20,888 nucleotides of DNA, taken from Apostichopus californicus. Taxonomy: Eukaryota > Echinodermata > Holothuroidea > Aspidochirotida > Stichopodidae. The stretch lies in assembly GCA_020650975.1 (NCBI GenBank), contig JAIPMN010005306.1:1-20888 (forward strand), written 5' to 3'. Below are positions 19,114 to 20,888 of this stretch, in pieces. The position numbers were made by a program, and so were the translations under genes. Below the pieces are notes generated by a model. The model saw nothing but the letters and a program-made list of their open reading frames with translations, ran no database searches and was not told where the DNA came from. Numbering within the stretch: the stretch's first letter is position 1; each line of letters begins with the position of its first letter.

Positions 19114-19776
19114 GAGCACAATGGTTTAGGGACTTTCTGAAGAGAAACCGGATTGTAGTGGAGAGAGTTGGGGAGACTCTGGGAAAAGAAAGAGCTATGA
19201 TAACAGTCGAGCGACTAGCAAAATGGTTCGGGGACTATAAGGCGTATATCAGTTCCGAGGCGGTGGAAAACTGGGAGGAAATTCTTAATGATGGTAGTCG
19301 CATTTTCAACTGCGACAAAAGTTGGTTTCCACTGGCAGGAAGCATGGAGAAAGTACTGGCCCCAAGAGAGACAAAGAACATCTACCAGTTGAGCAACACG
19401 GACAAAAGACAAATCACCCTCCTGGCCTATATGAATGCTACAGGGTTTTTCTTGGAGCTTATGTTAATCTTCCCGAACAGCCGCTTCTGTTACGACCCCC
19501 TGTAGGGTGCTCCAGAGGAATGGTGCGCAGGACAATCCTCGAACGGCTAGATTAACACGGAAGTTTTTACGAATGGATCACCAATTTGTTTTGACCGAGC
19601 GTTAAGAGAGAGGATATCACCTTCCCAATCATCCTGCTAGTTGAAGGGCATAGCTCTCACATCACCCTCGAGACTGCAAACTTCTGTGCTGAAAACAAAT
19701 CATCCTATATTGCCTGCCTGCCCATTCAGCCGTGCAATCTGAGTCTCTTCAGAAGTTTGTATATGATCTACTGTAA
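19114..19776 (+). pseudogene. Dead pogo/Tigger-type DDE transposase
   Basis: After an acceptor-like 'ttatctttttttcag' the frame reads AQWFRDFLKRN, then ETLGKERAMIT, LAKWFGDYKAYISS and IFNCDKSWFPLAGS (first catalytic Asp region). It continues with NTDKRQITLLAYMNATGFFL and MLIFPNSRFCYDPL, ending at TAG 19503-19505. This is the DDE_1/CENP-B-like transposase core. Homology continues beyond the stop in shifted frames: GAPEEW, then a stop, INTEV, a frameshift near 19566, YEWITNLF, TGA 19592, and PSVKREDITFPIILLVEGHS (second catalytic Asp changed to Glu), followed by another shift and ILYCLPAH. The third catalytic Asp region and the N-terminal DNA-binding HTH domains are absent. At least two frameshifts and three stops make it inactive. 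A GTG at 19158 is not a real start. Confidence 0.8.
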
Positions 19777-20012
19777 TAACTCGAGCATTCCACATTGCCA
19801 CATTCTACGTTTATTTGAGTCTCATATGGGACGAGAGGAATTGCCCTTTAATATCTTTTGCCGTGAATGCTATTGTAAAAGTCAGTTTATATTTATTATA
19901 ATTGAACAATTTTACAATTCACTTTAAAATTTCTATTCCAGTATCCTATATAAATTTGTAATGTTCTTGCCAAATAAAAATGTAGAAAATAATAGATTTC
20001 CTTTAAAAAAAA

Positions 20013-20084
20013 TCTGACAGAGGCGGCAGGGGGAGGAGAAGCTCCGACAGGGGGGGGGGCAGCCCCGACAGGGGGGGGCGAAAG
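20013..20084 (+). repeat. 21-bp GC-rich repeat cluster B, with long G runs
   Basis: Tandem units run 'tctgacagaggcggcagggg', then 'ctccgacag' with a run of ten G, then 'ccccgacag' with eight G. They are inverted relative to cluster A. AT-rich 'tttatatata' runs lie outside both clusters (18934 and 20086). The G runs could form a quadruplex. Confidence 0.6.
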
Positions 20085-20089
20085 TTTAT

Positions 20090-20888
20090 ATATAAATGTT
20101 TATATATCTTTATGTAGGGAAATCTATCTATATATAGGGTGAAGCATACGAAAACATTTTCGGAGCGATAATTGTATTTTCTTTAGAGGGGTCCTAACGG
20201 TTTTTTAATTGAAAAATCTTTGTGCAGAATTTCGAAATTTTCCAACTAGGACTATTCCTATATTCATGTGAATAACCTCAGTATTTGCAACTTTTAATTA
20301 AAATTGACGGAAAATCGTCCATTTTTACCACGTTTCACTTGTCAACTTTAATCAATTGTATCTTGCAAATCTTATACTCCACCGTACAAAACTTGGTATG
20401 ATTTTGAAGATAGAATTACACTGTTTGCCAGCTTCAATTCCGCGTTTTGTGTACTATTTTTGTTATTGGGTGGGTTGACCATGTTCGCTAGCTTCAAATG
20501 AGTTCTACATATACAAAGTCAATGCAAACCGTTCCGGTACGTCACACTTAACCAAGTTCTTGATTCTTTGCCAAAACGGTTTGCATTTAATTTTTTCATA
20601 CATAATTACACCCCTAACAGTTTAAGGTGGCATACTCCTATAAGAGTCTATATCAATCCGCTCGATTGTTCTCCTTCAGGAAAAGTGCCAAAAATCAGCA
20701 GGAGAACATCTTTTGTGACCTGTTATCAATCATAATCTAGTTTTTTTTGAAGAGCATGAATGGAAGTACATGTGGTGAGAAATTGGGTCAATTGAGGCAA
20801 TTTTAGACCCCTTTAGGCCTCCCAGGAGCAGCGTAGGAAATTTGTTTACCACTGAGTGAAGAGGTTTGTTTACAAGTGACGAAAACTT
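20090..20888. other. AT-rich non-coding stretch with two long-arm inverted repeats
   Basis: No gene is supportable. A perfect 13-bp inverted repeat, AATGCAAACCGTT (20521-20533) with AACGGTTTGCATT (20575-20587), has a 41-base loop. A second one, TGTTCTCCT (20667-20675) with AGGAGAACA (20700-20708), has a 24-base loop. They may be internal parts of another dispersed repeat. Confidence 0.5.

Noticed and set aside
1..20888. CRISPR array, prophage, operon or bacterial defence system
   Set aside because: The tandem repeats have no spacers, there are no cas-like genes, and the gene structure is eukaryotic.

Overview
The window looks like animal nuclear DNA. It is AT-rich and sparsely coding, with short exons bounded by GT-AG signals, decayed transposons, minisatellites and many dispersed repeats. 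I see no operons and no prokaryotic-style gene packing. The recognisable gene is OPA3, an animal mitochondrial protein. The repeat flavour (TAGGCCTA-rich tracts, 'TGACCTTTGACCT' repeats, GGGCCC/TTAAG fold-back repeats) suggests a marine invertebrate deuterostome. An echinoderm such as a sea cucumber is my best guess, but this is inference from pattern only.

Layout: 1-3600 is AT-rich non-coding DNA with a hormone-response-like dispersed repeat (990-1165), a 35-bp minisatellite (2446-2962) and a possible hAT-type transposon end (about 3217). At 3732-3804, on the minus strand, there is a short unannotated-looking first coding exon (24 codons plus one base, then a strong donor) in a CpG-rich patch; the rest of that gene would lie to the left. 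A tandem pair of U2-snRNA-like segments lies at 5171-5475. A second CpG-rich patch at 7209-7400 precedes a possible plus-strand first exon. At 9699-9989 a plus-strand terminal exon encodes the C-terminus of an uncharacterised protein. From 10130 to 12660 the DNA is repeats: a diverged tandem duplication, a SINE-like patch, a retrotransposon-like 3' tail and a roughly 33/65-bp dimeric minisatellite. A non-LTR reverse-transcriptase C-terminus relic with its tail lies at 13251-13488.

The strongest gene is OPA3 on the minus strand. Exon 2 (15230-14893) is intact to the stop codon, and the 3' part of exon 1 lies at 17842-17768. They are joined across a 2.5-kb phase-1 intron at the same codon position as in human OPA3. 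Upstream of 'VSK' exon 1 meets a stop codon and a palindromic repeat at once, and I could not find the N-terminus.

18240-20888 is repeat-rich and contains a dead pogo/Tigger-type DDE transposase (19114-19776). It is flanked by two inverted clusters of a roughly 21-bp GC-rich repeat. I found no convincing undescribed biological system. The most useful observations are the hidden exons, the OPA3/repeat junction and the inverted repeat clusters around the transposase relic.
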